Origin: Hydractinia symbiolongicarpus
Lineage: Eukaryota > Cnidaria > Hydrozoa > Anthoathecata > Hydractiniidae
Reading direction: 5' to 3'
Assembly (NCBI RefSeq): GCF_029227915.1
Contig: NC_079886.1
Span: 434,001-498,000, forward strand
Length of the DNA stretch: 64,000 nucleotides
The notes beneath the pieces are model-generated. The model did not search any database and had not been told where the DNA came from. It was given only the letters and a program-made list of their open reading frames with translations. The position numbers and the translations under genes were made by a program. Positions 21,125-34,599 of this stretch are shown here, one piece after another (positions within the stretch are counted from its first letter, which is position 1; every line of letters begins with the position of its first letter).

Positions 21125-22747
21125 GAGACTTTTACTTTTCAAAAATGTTTTCATTTTTGATGAGACGCTGAATAAAAGAAGTTTAATCGCCGGCAAACGA
21201 AAACCCGCGATTTCCTGTAAATCCCGGGCTTGGCCCCTATAGTCGAATGTATACAAAGAAAGTACCCTGTGAGTAAACTCATTTTCAGAACGATTTTTCA
21301 AATTATTTTTTCACCACTAAAACGCATGAGACTTGTAGTTTTCAAAAATGTTTTCATTTTTGATAAGACGCTGAATAAAAGAAGTTAAATCGCCAGCAAA
21401 CGAAAACCCGCGATTTCCCATAAATCCGGTACTCGGCCCGTATAGTCAAAAGTATACAAAGAAAGTACTCAAGGAGTAAACGCATTTCCCGAACGATTTT
21501 TTAAATTATTTTTTCACCAGTAAAACGCATGAGACTTGTAGTTTTCCAAAAATTTTTCATTTTTGATGAGACGCTGAATAAAAGAACTTTAATCGCCGGC
21601 AAACGAAAACCTGCGATTTCCCGTAAATCCCGTACTCGGCTTATACAGTCAAAAGTATACAACGAAAGTACCCAGGGAGTAAACTCATTTCCCGGACGAT
21701 TTTTTAAATTATGTTTTCACCACTAAAACGTATGAGACTTGTAGTTTTCAAAAATATTTTCATTTGTGATGAGACGCTGAATAAAAGAAGTTTAGTCGCC
21801 GGCAAACGAAAACCCGCGTTTTCCCGTAAATCCCGTACTCGGCCCGTATAGTCAAAAGTATACAAAAAAAGTACCCAGGGAGTAAACTCATTTCCCGAAC
21901 GATTTTTTAAATTATTTTTTCACCACTAAAACGCATGAGACTTGTAGTTTTCAAAAATATTCTCATTTTTGATGAGACGCTAAATAAAAGAAGTTTAATC
22001 GCCGGCAAACGAAAACCCGCCTTTTCCCGTAAATCACGTACTCGGCTCGTATAGTCAAAATTATACATAAAAAGCACCCAGGGAGTAAACTGATTTCCCG
22101 AATGATTTTTTAAATTATTTTTTCACCACTAAAACGCATGAGACTTGTAGTTTTCAAAAATATTCTCATTTTTGATGAGACGCTAAATAAAAGAAGCTTA
22201 ATCGCCGGCAAACGAAAACCCGCGATTTCCCGTAAATCCCGTACTCGGCCCGTATAGTCAAAAGTATACAATGAAAGTACCCAGAGAGTAAACTCATTTC
22301 CCGAACGATTTTTTAAATTATTTTTTCACCACTAAAACGCATGAGACTTGCAGTTTTCTACAATGTTTTCATTTTTGATGAGACGCTAAATAAAACAAGT
22401 TTAATCGCCGGCAAACGAAAACCCGCGATTTCCCGTAAATCCCGGACTCGGCCCGTATAGTCAAAAGTATACAAAGAAAGTACCTAGGGAGTAAATTCAT
22501 TTCCCGAACGATTTTTTAAATTATTTTTTTACCACTAAAACGCATGAGACTTGTAGTTTTCAAAAATATTTTCATTTTTGATGAGACGCTGAATAAAAGA
22601 ATTTTAATCGCCGGCAAACGAAAACCCGCGTTTTCGCGTAAATCCCGTACTCGGCCCTATAGTCAAAAGTACACAAAAAAAGTACCCAGGGAGTAAACTA
22701 ATTTCCCGAATGATTTTTTAAATTATTTTTTCACCACTAAAACGCAT
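21125..22747 (+). repeat. 12-monomer HOR, 8-monomer copy (1623 bp)
   Basis: Begins with GAGACTTTTAC (21125). It keeps the TTATACAGTC, ATATTCTC, TACATAAAAAGC and TTGCAGTTTTCTACAATG monomers, but lacks the four-monomer run with GTGAAAG and CCGTAGTCGG. The next GAGACTTTTAG is at 22748. It equals the full unit minus an internal block of two dimers. Confidence 0.8.
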
Positions 22748-24370
22748 GAGACTTTTAGTTTTCAAAAATGTTTTCATTTTTGATGAGAAGCTGAATAAAA
22801 GAAGTTTAATCGCCGGCAAACGAAAACCCGCGATTTCCTGTAAATCCCGGGCTTGGCCCCTATAGTCGAATGTATACAAAGAAAGTACCCTGTGAGTAAA
22901 CTCATTTTCAGAACGATTTTTCAAATTATTTTTTCACCACTAAAACGCATGAGACTTGTAGTTTTCAAAAATGTTTTCATTTTTGATAAGACGCTGAATA
23001 AAAGAAGTTAAATCGCTAGCAAACGAAAACCCGCGATTTCCCGTAAATCCGGTACTCGGCCCGTATAGTCAAAAGTATACAAAGAAAGTACTCAAGGAGT
23101 AAACGCATTTCCCGAACGATTTTTTAAATTATTTTTTCACCAGTAAAACGCATGAGACTTGTAGTTTTCCAAAAAATTTTCATTTTTGATGAGACGCTGA
23201 ATAAAAGAACTTTAATCGCCGGCAAACGAAAACCTGCGATTTCCCGTAAATCCCGTACTCGGCTTATACAGTCAAAAGTATACAACGAAAGTACCCAGGA
23301 AGTAAACTCATTTCCCGGACGATTTTTTAAATTATGTTTTCACCACTAAAACGCATGAGACTTGTAGTTTTCAAAAATATTTTCATTTGTGATGAGACGC
23401 TGAATAAAAGAAGTTTAGTCGCCGGCAAACGAAAACCCGCGTTTTCCCGTAAATCCCGTACTCGGCCCGTATAGTCAAAAGTATACAAAAAAAGTACCCA
23501 GGGAGTAAACTCATTTCCCGAACGATTTTTTAAATTATTTTTTCACCACTAAAACGCATGAGACTTGTAGTTTTCAAAAATATTCTCATTTTTGATGAGA
23601 CGCTAAATAAAAGAAGTTTAATCGCCGGCAAACGAAAACCCGCGTTTTCCCGTAAATCACGTACTCGGCTCGTATAGTCAAAAGTATACATAAAAAGCAC
23701 CCAGGGAGTAAACTGATTTCCCGAATGATTTTTTAAATTATTTTTTCACCACTAAAACGCATGAGACTTGTAGTTTTCAAAAATATTCTCATTTTTGATG
23801 AGACGCTAAATAAAAGAAGCTTAATCGCCGGCAAACGAAAACCCGCGATTTCCCGTAAATCCCGTACTCGGCCCGTATAGTCAAAAGTATACAATGAAAG
23901 TACCCAGAGAGTAAACTCATTTCCCGAACGATTTTTTAAATTATTTTTTCACCACTAAAACGCATGAGACTTGCAGTTTTCTACAATGTTTTCATTTTTG
24001 ATGAGACGCTAAATAAAACAAGTTTAATCGCCGGCAAACGAAAACCCGCGGTTTCCCGTAAATCCCGGACTCGGCCCGTATAGTCAAAAGTATACAAAGA
24101 AAGTACCTAGGGAGTAAATTCATTTCCCGAACGATTTTTTAAATTATTTTTTCACCACTAAAACGCATGAGACTTGTAGTTTTCAAAAATATTTTCATTT
24201 TTGATGAGACGCTGAATAAAAGAATTTTAATCGCCGGCAAACGAAAACCCGCGTTTTCGCGTAAATCCCGTACTCGGCCCTATAGTCAAAAGTACACAAA
24301 AAAAGTACCCAGGGAGTAGACTAATTTCCCGAATGATTTTTTAAATTATTTTTTCACCACTAAAACGCAT
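22748..24370 (+). repeat. 12-monomer HOR, second 8-monomer copy (1623 bp)
   Basis: Aligns with 21125-22747 at an offset of exactly 1623 bp, with only scattered substitutions. It shares the same four-monomer absence, so this shortened form has itself been amplified. After 24371 the order changes to block D types. Confidence 0.8.
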
Positions 24371-25504
24371 GAGACTTGTATTTTTCAAAAATTTTTTCAT
24401 TTGTGATGAGACGCTGAATAAAAAAAGTTTAGTCGCCGGCAAACGAAAACCCGCGTTTTCCCGTAAATCTCGTACTCGGCCCGTATAGTCAAAAGTATAC
24501 AAAAAAATTACCCAGGGAGTAAACTCATTTCCCGAACGATTTTTTAAATTATTTTTTCACCACTAAAACGCATGAGACTTGTAGTTTTCAAAAATATTCT
24601 CATTTTTGATGAGACGCTAAATAAAAGAAGTTTAATCGCCGGCAAACGAAAACCCGCGTTTTCCCGTAAATCCCGTACTCGGCCCGTATAGTCAAAAGTA
24701 TACATAAAAAGCACCCAGGAAGTAAACTGATTTCCCGAATGATTTTTTAAATTATTTTTTCACCACTAAAACGCATGAGACTTGTAGTTTTCAAAAATAT
24801 TCTCATTTGTGATGAGACGCTAAATAAAAGAAGCTTAATCGCCGGCAAACGAAAACCCGCGATTTCCCGTAAATCCCGTACTCGGCCCGTATAGTCAAAA
24901 GTATACAAAGAAAGTACCCAGGGATTAAACTCATTTCCCGAACGATTTTTTAAATTATTTTTTCACCACTAAAACGCATGAGACTTGTAGTTTTCAAAAA
25001 TGTTTTCATTTTTGATGAAACGCTAAATTAAAGAAGTTTAATCGCCGGCAAATGAAAACCCGTGATTTCCCGTAAATCCCGGACTCGGCCTGTATAGTCA
25101 AAAGTATACAAAGAAAGTACCCAGGGAGTAAATTCATTTCCCGGACGATTTTTTAAATTATTTTTTCACCACTAAAACGCATGAGACTTGCAGTTTTCAA
25201 AAATATTTTCATTTTTGATGAGACGCTGAATAAAAGAAGTTTAATCGCCGGCAAACGAAAACCCGCGTTTTCCCGTAAATCCCGTACTCGGCCCGTATAG
25301 TCAAAAGTATACAAAAAAGTACCCACGGAGTAAACTGATTTCCCGAATGATTTTTTAAATTATTTTTTCACCACTAAAACGCATGAGACTTGCAGTTTTC
25401 AAAAATGTTTTCATTTGTGATGAGACGCTGAATAAAAGAAGTTTAGTCGCCGGCAAACGAAAACCCGCGTTTTCCCGTAAATCCCGTACTCGGCCCGTAT
25501 AGTC

Positions 25505-27740
25505 AAAAGTATACAAAGAAAGTACCCAGAGAGTAAACTCATTTCCCGAACGATTTTTTAAATTATTTTTTCACCACTAAAACGCATGAGACTTGCAGTT
25601 TACTACAATGTTTTCATTTTTGATGAGACGCTAAATAAAACAAGTTTAATCGCCGGCAAACGAAAACCCGCGATTTCCCGTAAATCCCAGACTCGGCCCG
25701 TATAGTCAAAAGTATACAAAGAAAGTACCTAGGGAGTAAATTCATTTCCCGAACGATTTTTTAAATTATTTTTTCACCACTAAAACGCATGAGACTTGTA
25801 GTTTTCCAAAATATTTTCATTTTTGATGAGACGCTGAATAAAAGAAGTTTAATCGCCGGCAAACGAGAACCCGCGTTTTCGCGTAAATCCCGTACTCGGC
25901 CCGTATAGTCAAAAGTACACAAAAAAAGTACCCAGGGAGTAAACTAATTTCCCGAATGATTTTTTAAATTATTTTTTCACCACTAAAACGCATGAGACTT
26001 GTAGTTTTCAAAAATATTTTCATTTGTGATGAGACGCTGAATAAAAGAAGTTTAGTCGCCGGCAAACGAAAACCCGCGTTTTCCCGTAAATCCCGTACTC
26101 GGCCCGTATAGTCAAAAGTATAAGAAAAAAGTACCCAGGGAGTAAACTCATTTCCCGAACGATTTTTTAAATTATTTTTTCACCACTAAAACGCATGAGA
26201 CTTGTAGTTTTCAAAAATATTCTCATTTTTGATGACACGCTAAATAAAAGAAGTTTAATCGCCGGCAAACGAAAGCCCGCGTTTTCCCGTAAATCCCGTA
26301 CTCGGCCCGTATAGTCAAAAGTATACATAAAAAGCACCCAGGGAGTAAACTGATTTCCCGAATGATTTTGTTAATTATTTTTTCACCACCAAAACGCATG
26401 AGACTTGTAGTTTTCAAAAATATTCTCATTTTTGATGAGACGCTAAATAAAAGAAGCTTAATCGCCGGCAAGCGAAAACGCGCGATTTCCCGTAAATCCC
26501 GTACTCGGCCCGTATAGTCAAAAGTATACAAAGAAAGTACCCAGAGAGTAAACTCATTTCCCGAACGATTTTTTAAATTATTTTTTCACCACTAAAACGC
26601 ATGAGACTTGCAGTTTACTACAATGTTTTCATTTTTGATGAGACGCTAAATAAAACAAGTTTAATCGCCGGCAAACGAAAACCCGCGATTTCCCGTAAAT
26701 CCCAGACTCGGCCCGTATAGTCAAAAGTATACAAAGAAAGTACCTAGGGAGTAAATTCATTTCCCGAACGATTTTTTAAATTATTTTTTCACCACTAAAA
26801 CGCATGAGACTTGTAGTTTTCCAAAATATTTTCATTTTTGATGAGACGCTGAATAAAAGAAGTTTAATCGCCGGCAAACGAAAACCCGCGTTTTCGCGTA
26901 AATCCCGTACTCGGCCCGTATAGTCAAAAGTACACAAAAAAAGTACCCAGGGAGTAAACTAATTTCCCGAAAGATTTTTTAAATTATTTTTTCACCACTA
27001 AAACGCATGAGACTAGTAGTTTTCAAAAATATTTTCATTTGTGATGAGACGCTGAATAAAAGAAGTTTAGTCGCCGGCAAACGAAAACCCGCGTTTTCCC
27101 GTAAATCCCGTACTCGGCCCGTATAGTCAAAAGTATACAAAGAAAGTACCCAGAGAGTAAACTCATTTCCCGAACGATTTTTTAAATTATTTTTTCACCA
27201 CTAAAACGCATGAGACTTGCAGTTTACTACAATGTTTTCATTTTTGATGAGACGCTAAATAAAACAAGTTTAATCGCCGGCAAACGAAAACCCGCGATTT
27301 CCCGTAAATCCCAGACTCGGCCCGTATAGTCAAAAGTATACAAAGAAAGTACCTAGGGAGTAAATTCATTTCCCGAACGATTTTTTAAATTATTTTTTCA
27401 CCACTAAAACGCATGAGACTTGTAGTTTTCCAAAATATTTTCATTTTTGATGAGACGCTGAATAAAAGAAGTTTAATCGCCGGCAAACGAGAACCCGCGT
27501 TTTCGCGTAAATCCCGTACTCGGCCCGTATAGTCAAAATTATACAAAAAAAGTACCCAGGGAGTAAACTCATTTCCCGAACGATTTTTTAAATTATTTTT
27601 TCACCACTAAAACGCATGACACTTGTAGTTTTCAAAAATGTTTTCATTTTTGATAAGACGCTGAATAAAAGAAGTTTAATCGCCGGCAAACGAAAACCCG
27701 CGTTTTCCCGTAAATCACGTACTCGGCCCGTATAGTCAAA
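25505..27740 (+). repeat. Block with AGTACCCAGAG monomers repeated at 1016 and 607 bp
   Basis: The run of monomers starting AGTACCCAGAGAG then TTGCAGTTTACTACAATG, CCCAGACTCGG, GTACCTAGGGAG and CGTTTTCGCG occurs at 25521, 26537 and 27144. Spacings are 1016 bp (5 monomers) and 607 bp (3 monomers), so the same three-monomer core sits in two different contexts. Confidence 0.8.
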
Positions 27741-27916
27741 AGTATGCAAAAAAAGTACCTAGGGAGTAAACTAATTTCCCGAAAGATTTTTTAAATTATT
27801 TTTTCACCACTAAAACGCATGAGACTTGTAGTTTTCAAAAATATTTTCATTTTTGATGAGACGCTGAATAAAAGAAGTTTAATCGCCGGCAAACGAAAAC
27901 CCGCGTTTTCGCGTAA

Positions 27917-30742
27917 ATCCCGTACTCGGCCCGTATAGTCAAAAGTACACAAAAAAAGTACCCAGGGAGTAAACTAATTTCCCGAATGATTTTTTAAATT
28001 ATTTTTTCACCACTAAAACGCATGAGACTTGTAGTTTTCAAAAATATTTTCATTTGTGATGAGACGCTGAATAAAAGAAGTTTAGTCGCCGGCAAACGAA
28101 AACCCGCGTTTTCCCGTAAATCCCGTACTCGGCCCGTATAGTCAAAAGTATTCAAAAAAGTACCCACGGAGTAAACTCATTTCCCGAATGATTTTTTAAA
28201 TTATTTTTTCACCACTAAAACGCATGAGACTTGCAGTTTTCAAAAATGTTTTCATTTGTGATGAGACGCTGAATAAAAGAAGTTTAGTCGCCGGCAAATG
28301 AAAACCCGCGTTTTCCCGTAAATCCCGTACTCGGCCCGTATAGTCAAAAGTATACAAAAAAAGAACCCAGGGAGTAAACTCATTTCCCGAACGATTTTTT
28401 AAATTATTTTTTCACCACTAAAACGCATGACACTTGTAGTTTTCAAAAATGTTTTCATTTTTGATAAGACGCTGAATAAAAGAAGTTTAATCGCCGGCAA
28501 ACGAAAACCCGCGTTTTCCCGTAAATCCCGTACTCGGCCCGTATAGTCAAAAGTATGCAAAAAAAGTACCTAGGGAGTAAACTAATTTCCCGAATGATTT
28601 TTTAAATTATTTTTTCACCACTAAAACGCATGAGACTTGTAGTTTTCAAAAATATTCTCATCTTTGATGAGACGCTAAATAAAAGAAGCTTAATCGCCGG
28701 CAAACGAAAACCCGCGATTTCCCGTAAATCCCGTACTCGGCCCGTATAGTCAAAAGTATACAAAGAAAGTACCCAGGAAGTAAACTCATTTCCCGAACGA
28801 TTTTTTAAATTATTTTTTCACCACTAAAACGCATGAGACTTGTAGTTTTGAAAAATGTTTTCATTTTTGATGAAACGCTAAATTAAAGAAGTTTAATCGC
28901 CGGCAAACGAAAACCCGCGATTTCCCGTAAATCCCGGACTCGGCCCGTATAGTCGAATGTATATAAAGAAAGTTCCCAGGGAGTAAACTCATTTCCCGAA
29001 CGATTTTTTAAATTATTTTATCACCACTAAAACGCATGAGACTTGTAGTTTTCAAAAATGTTTTCATTTTTGATAAGACGCTGAATAAAAGAAGTTTAAT
29101 CGCCGGCAAACGAAAACCCGCATTTTCCCGTAAATCCCGTACTCGGCCCGTATAGTCAATAGTATACATAAAAAGCACCCAGGGAGTAAACTGATTTCCC
29201 GAATGATGTTTTAAATTATTTTTTCACCACTAAAACGCATGAGACTTGTAGTTTTGAAAAATGTTTTCATTTTTGATGAGACGCTGAATAAAAGAAGTTT
29301 TATCGCCGGCAAACGAAAACCCGCGATTTCCTGTAAATCCCGGACTTGGCCCCTATAGTCGAATGTATACAAAGAAAGTACCCTGTGAGTAAACTCATTT
29401 TCAGAACGATTTTTCAAATTATTTTTTCACCACTAAAACGCATGAGACTTGTAGTTTTCAAGAATGTTTTCCTTTTTGATAAGACGCTGAATAAAAGAAG
29501 TTTAATCGCCAGCAAACGAAAACCCGCGATTTCCCGTAAATCCGGTACTCGGCCCGTATAGTCAAAAGTATACAAAGAAAGTACTCAAGGAGTAAACTCA
29601 TTTCCCGAACGATTTTTTAAATAATTTTTTCACCAGTAAAACGCATGAGACTTGTAGTTTTCCAAAAATTTTTCATTTTTGATGAGACGCTGAATAAAAG
29701 AAGTTTAATCGCCGGCAAACGAAAACCTGCGATTTCCCGTAAATCCCGTACTCGGCTCATACAGTCAAAAGTATACAACGAAAGTACCCAGGGAGTAAAC
29801 TCATATCCCGGACGATTTTTTTAAATTATGTTTTCACCACTAAAACGCATGAGACTTGTAGTTTTCAAAAATATTTTCTTTTTTGATGAGACGCTGAATA
29901 AAAGAAGCTTAATCGCCGGCAAACAAAAACCCGCGATTTCCTGTAAATCCCGGACTTGGCCCGTATAGTCAAATGTATAAAAGAAAGTACCCAGGGAGTA
30001 AACTCATTTCCCGTACGATTTTGTAAATTATTTTTTAATCTCTAAAACGGATGAGACATGTAGTTTTTAAAAATATTTTCATTTTTGATGAGACGCTGAA
30101 TAAAAAAAGTTTAATCGCCGGCAAACAAAAACCCGCGATTTCCCGTAAATCCCGTACTCGGCCCGTATAGTCAAAAGTACATAAAAAAAGTACCCAGGGA
30201 GTAAACTGACTTCCCGAATGATTTTTTAAATTATTTTTTCACTACTAAAACGCATGAGACTTGTAGTTTTCAAAAAAAAATTTATTTTTGATGAGACGCT
30301 GAATAAAAGAAGTTTAATCGCCGGCAAACGAAAACCCGCGATTTCCTGTAAATCCCTGGCTTGGCCCCTATAGTCGAATGTATACAAAGAAAGTACCCTG
30401 TGAGTAAACTCATTTTCAGTACGATTTTTTAAATTATCTTTTCACCACTAAAACGCATGAGACTTGTAGTTTTCAAAAATGTTTTCATTTTTGATAAGAC
30501 GCTGAATTTAAGAAGTTTAATCGCCGGCAAACGAAAACCCGCGATTTTCCGTAAATCCGGTACTCGGCCCGTATAGTCAGAAGTATACAAAGAAAGTACT
30601 CAAGGAGTAAACTCATTTCCCGAACGATTTTTTAAATTATTTTTTCACCACTAAAACGCATGAGACTTGTACTTTTCCAAAATGTTTTCATTCTTGATGA
30701 GACTCTAAATAAAAGAAGTTTAATCGCCGGCAAACGAAAACC
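27917..30742 (+). repeat. Long HOR copy 1 (offset 3857 bp to copy 2)
   Basis: Matches about 31774-34599 at an offset of 3857 bp, which is exactly 19 x 203. Shared private features include GTATTCAAAAAAGTACCCACGG, TATTCTCATCTTTGATG, ATGAAACGCTAAATTAAAG, GTTTTGAAAAATG, TTCAAGAATGTTTTCC, ACAGTC with TACAACG, and an A-rich GTTTTCAAAAAAAAATTT. Only isolated substitutions separate the copies over some 2.8 kb. Confidence 0.85.
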
Positions 30743-31773
30743 CGCGATTTCCCGTAAATCCCGGGCTTGGCCCGTATAGTCGAATGTATATAAAGAAAGT
30801 ACCCTGTGAGTGAACTCATTTCCCGAACGATTTTTTTAAATTATTTTTTCACCATTAAAACGCATGAGACTTGTAGTTTTCAAAAATATTTTCATTTGTG
30901 ATGAGACGCTGAATAAAAGAAGTTTAGTCGCCGGCAAACGAAAACCCGCGTTTTCCCGTAAATCCCGTACTCGGCCCGTATAGTCAAAAGTATACAAAAA
31001 AAGTACCCAGGGAGTAAACTCATTTCCCGAACGATTTTTTAAATTATTTTTTCACCACTAAAACGCATGAGACTTGTAGTTTTCAAAAATATTCTCATTT
31101 TTCATGAGACGCTAAATAAAAGAAGTTTAATCGCCGGCAAACGAAAGCCCGCGTTTTCCCGTAAATCCCGTACTCGGCCCGTATAGTCAAAAGTATACAT
31201 AAAAAGCACCCAGGGAGTAAACTGATTTCCCGAATGATTTTGTTAATTATTTTTTCACCACCAAAACGCATGAGACTTGTAGTTTTCAAAAATATTCTCA
31301 TTTTTGATGAGACGCTAAATAAAAGAAGCTTAATCGCCGGCAAGCGAAAACGCGCGATTTCCCGTAAATCCCGTACTCGGCCCGTATAGTCAAAAGTATA
31401 CAAAGAAAGTACCCAGGGAGTAAACTCATTTCCCGAACGATTTTTTAAATTATTTTTTCACCACTAAAACACATGAGACTTGTAGTTTTCAAAAATATTC
31501 TCATTTTTGATGAGACGCTAAATAAAAGAAGTTTAATCGCCGGCAAACGAAAGCCCGCGTTTTCCCGTAAATCCCGTACTCATCCCGTATAGTCAAAAGT
31601 ATACATAAAAAGCACCCAGGGAGTAAACTGATTTCTCGAATGATTTTTTAAATTATTTTTTCACCACTAAAACGCATGAGACTTGTAGTTTTCAAAAATA
31701 TTCTCATTTTTGATGAGACGCTAAATAAAAGAAGCTTAATCGCCGGCAAACGAAAACCCGCCATTTCCCGTAA

Positions 31774-34599
31774 ATCCCGTACTCGGCCCGTATAGTCAAA
31801 AGTACACAAAAAAAGTACCCAGGGAGTAAACTAATTTCCCGAATGATTTTTTAAATTATTTTTTCACCACTAAAACGCATGAGACTTGTAGTTTTCAAAA
31901 ATATTTTCATTTGTGATGAGACGCTGAATAAAAGAAGTTTAGTCGCCGGCAAACGAAAACCCGCGTTTTCCCGTAAATCCCGTACTCGGCCCGTATAGTC
32001 AAAAGTATTCAAAAAAGTACCCACGGAGTAAACTCATTTCCCGAATGATTTTTTAAATTATTTTTTCACCACTAAAACGCATGAGACTTGCAGTTTTCAA
32101 AAATGTTTTCATTTGTGATGAGACGCTGAATAAAAGAAGTTTAGTCGCCGGCAAACGAAAACCCGCGTTTTCCCGTAAATCCCGTACTCGGCCCGTATAG
32201 TCAAAAGTATACAAAAAAAGAACCCAGGGAGTAAACTCATTTCCCGAACGATTTTTTAAATTATTTTTTCACCACTAAAACGCATGACACTTGTAGTTTT
32301 CAAAAATGTTTTCATTTTTGATAAGACGCTGAATAAAAGAAGTTTAATCGCCGGCAAACGAAAACCCGCGTTTTCCCGTAAATCCCGTACTCGGCCCGTA
32401 TAGTCAAAAGTATGCAAAAAAAGTACCTAGGGAGTAAACTAATTTCCCGAATGATTTTTTAAATTATTTTTTCACCACTAAAACGCATGAGACTTGTAGT
32501 TTTCAAAAATATTCTCATCTTTGATGAGACGCTAAATAAAAGAAGCTTAATCGCCGGCAAACGAAAACCCGCGATTTCCCGTAAATCCCGTACTCGGCCC
32601 GTATAGTCAAAAGTATACAAAGAAAGTACCCAGGAAGTAAACTCATTTCCCGAACGATTTTTTAAATTATTTTTTCACCACTAAAACGCATGAGACTTGT
32701 AGTTTTCAAATATGTTTTCATTTTTGATGAAACGCTAAATTAAAGAAGTTTAATCGCCGGCAAACGAAAACCCGCGATTTCCCGTAAATCCCGGACTCGG
32801 CCCGTATAGTCGAATGTATATAAAGAAAGTTCCCAGGGAGTAAACTCATTTCCCGAACGATTTTTTAAATTATTTTATCACCACTAAAACGCATAAGACT
32901 TGTAGTTTTCAAAAATGTTTTCATTTTTGATAAGACGCTGAATAAAAGAAGTTTAATCGCCGGCAAACGAAAACCCGCATTTTCCCGTAAATCCCGTACT
33001 CGGCCCGTATAGTCAATAGTATACATAAAAAGCACCCAGGGAGTAAACTGATTTCCCGAATGATGTTTTAAATTATTTTTTCACCACTAAAACGCATGAG
33101 ACTTGTAGTTTTGAAAAATGTTTTCATTTTTGATGAGACGCTGAATAAAAGAAGTTTTATCGCCGGCAAACGAAAACCCGCGATTTCCTGTAAATCCCGG
33201 ACTTGGCCCCTATAGTCGAATGTATACAAAGAAAGTACCCTGTGAGTAAACTCATTTTCAGAACGATTTTTCAAATTATTTTTTCACCACTAAAACGCAT
33301 GAGACTTGTAGTTTTCAAGAATGTTTTCCTTTTTGATAAGACGCTGAATAAAAGAAGTTTAATCGCCAGCAAACGAAAACCCGCGATTTCCCGTAAATCC
33401 GGTACTCGGCCCGTATAGTCAAAAGTATACAAAGAAAGTACTCAAGGAGTAAACTCATTTCCCGAACGATTTTTTAAATAATTTTTTCACCAGTAAAACG
33501 CATGAGACTTGTAGTTTTCCAAAAATTTTTCATTTTTGATGAGACGCTGAATAAAAGAAGTTTAATCGCCGGCAAACGAAAACCTGCGATTTCCCGTAAA
33601 TCCCGTACTCGGCTCATACAGTCAAAAGTATACAACGAAAGTACCCAGGGAGTAAACTCATTTCCCGGACGATTTTTTTAAATTATGTTTTCACCACTAA
33701 AACGCATGAGACTTGTAGTTTTCAAAAATATTTTCTTTTTTGATGAGACGCTGAATAAAAGAAGCTTAATCGCCGGCAAACAAAAACCCGCGATTTCCTG
33801 TAAATCCCGGACTTGGCCCGTATAGTCGAATGTATAAAAGAAAGTACCCAGGGAGTAAACTCATTTCCCGTACGATTTTGTAAATTATTTTTTAATCTCT
33901 AAAACGGATGAGACATGTAGTTTTTAAAAATATTTTCATTTTTGATGAGACGCTGAATAAAAAAAGTTTAATCGCCGGCAAACAAAAACCCGCGATTTCC
34001 CGTAAATCCCGTACTTGGCCCGTATAGTCAAAAGTACATAAAAAAAGTACCCAGGGAGTAAACTGACTTCCCGAATGATTTTTTAAATTATTTTTTCACT
34101 ACTAAAACGCATGAGACTTGTAGTTTTCAAAAAAAAATTTATTTTTGATGAGACGCTGAATAAAAGAAGTTTAATCGCCGGCAAACGAAAACCCGCGATT
34201 TCCTGTAAATCCCTGGCTTGGCCCCTATAGTCGAATGTATACAAAGAAAGTACCCTGTGAGTAAACTCATTTTCAGTACGATTTTTTAAATTATCTTTTC
34301 ACCACTAAAACGCATGAGACTTGTAGTTTTCAAAAATGTTTTCATTTTTGATAAGACGCTGAATTTAAGAAGTTTAATCGCCGGCAAACGAAAACCCGCG
34401 ATTTTCCGTAAATCCGGTACTCGGCCCGTATAGTCAGAAGTATACAAAGAAAGTACTCAAGGAGTAAACTCATTTCCCGAACGATTTTTTAAATTATTTT
34501 TTCACCACTAAAACGCATGAGACTTGTACTTTTCCAAAATGTTTTCATTCTTGATGAGACTCTAAATAAAAGAAGTTTAATCGCCGGCAAACGAAAACC
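31774..34599 (+). repeat. Long HOR copy 2
   Basis: Second copy of the 27917-30742 segment. Small differences such as TTTTCAAATATG (about 32704) for TTTTGAAAAATG help tell the copies apart; the third copy shares this variant (about 35342), so copies 2 and 3 are the closest pair. Confidence 0.85.

Larger units (their letters stand above)
15169..24370 (+). repeat. Satellite block C, ~203-bp monomers in long HORs
   Basis: Same monomer and orientation. Private variants include CGTTTTCCCG in place of CGATTTCCCG, AAAAATATTCTCAT, TACATAAAAAGCACCC, GATGAGACGCTGAGTGAAAG, CCGTAGTCGG with GTATGCAAAAAAAG, and TTATACAGTC. The block opens with mixed monomers and a 406-bp dimer repeated at about 15800-16205 and 16206-16610, then passes into the 12-monomer HOR. 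No gene or RNA seen. Confidence 0.97.
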
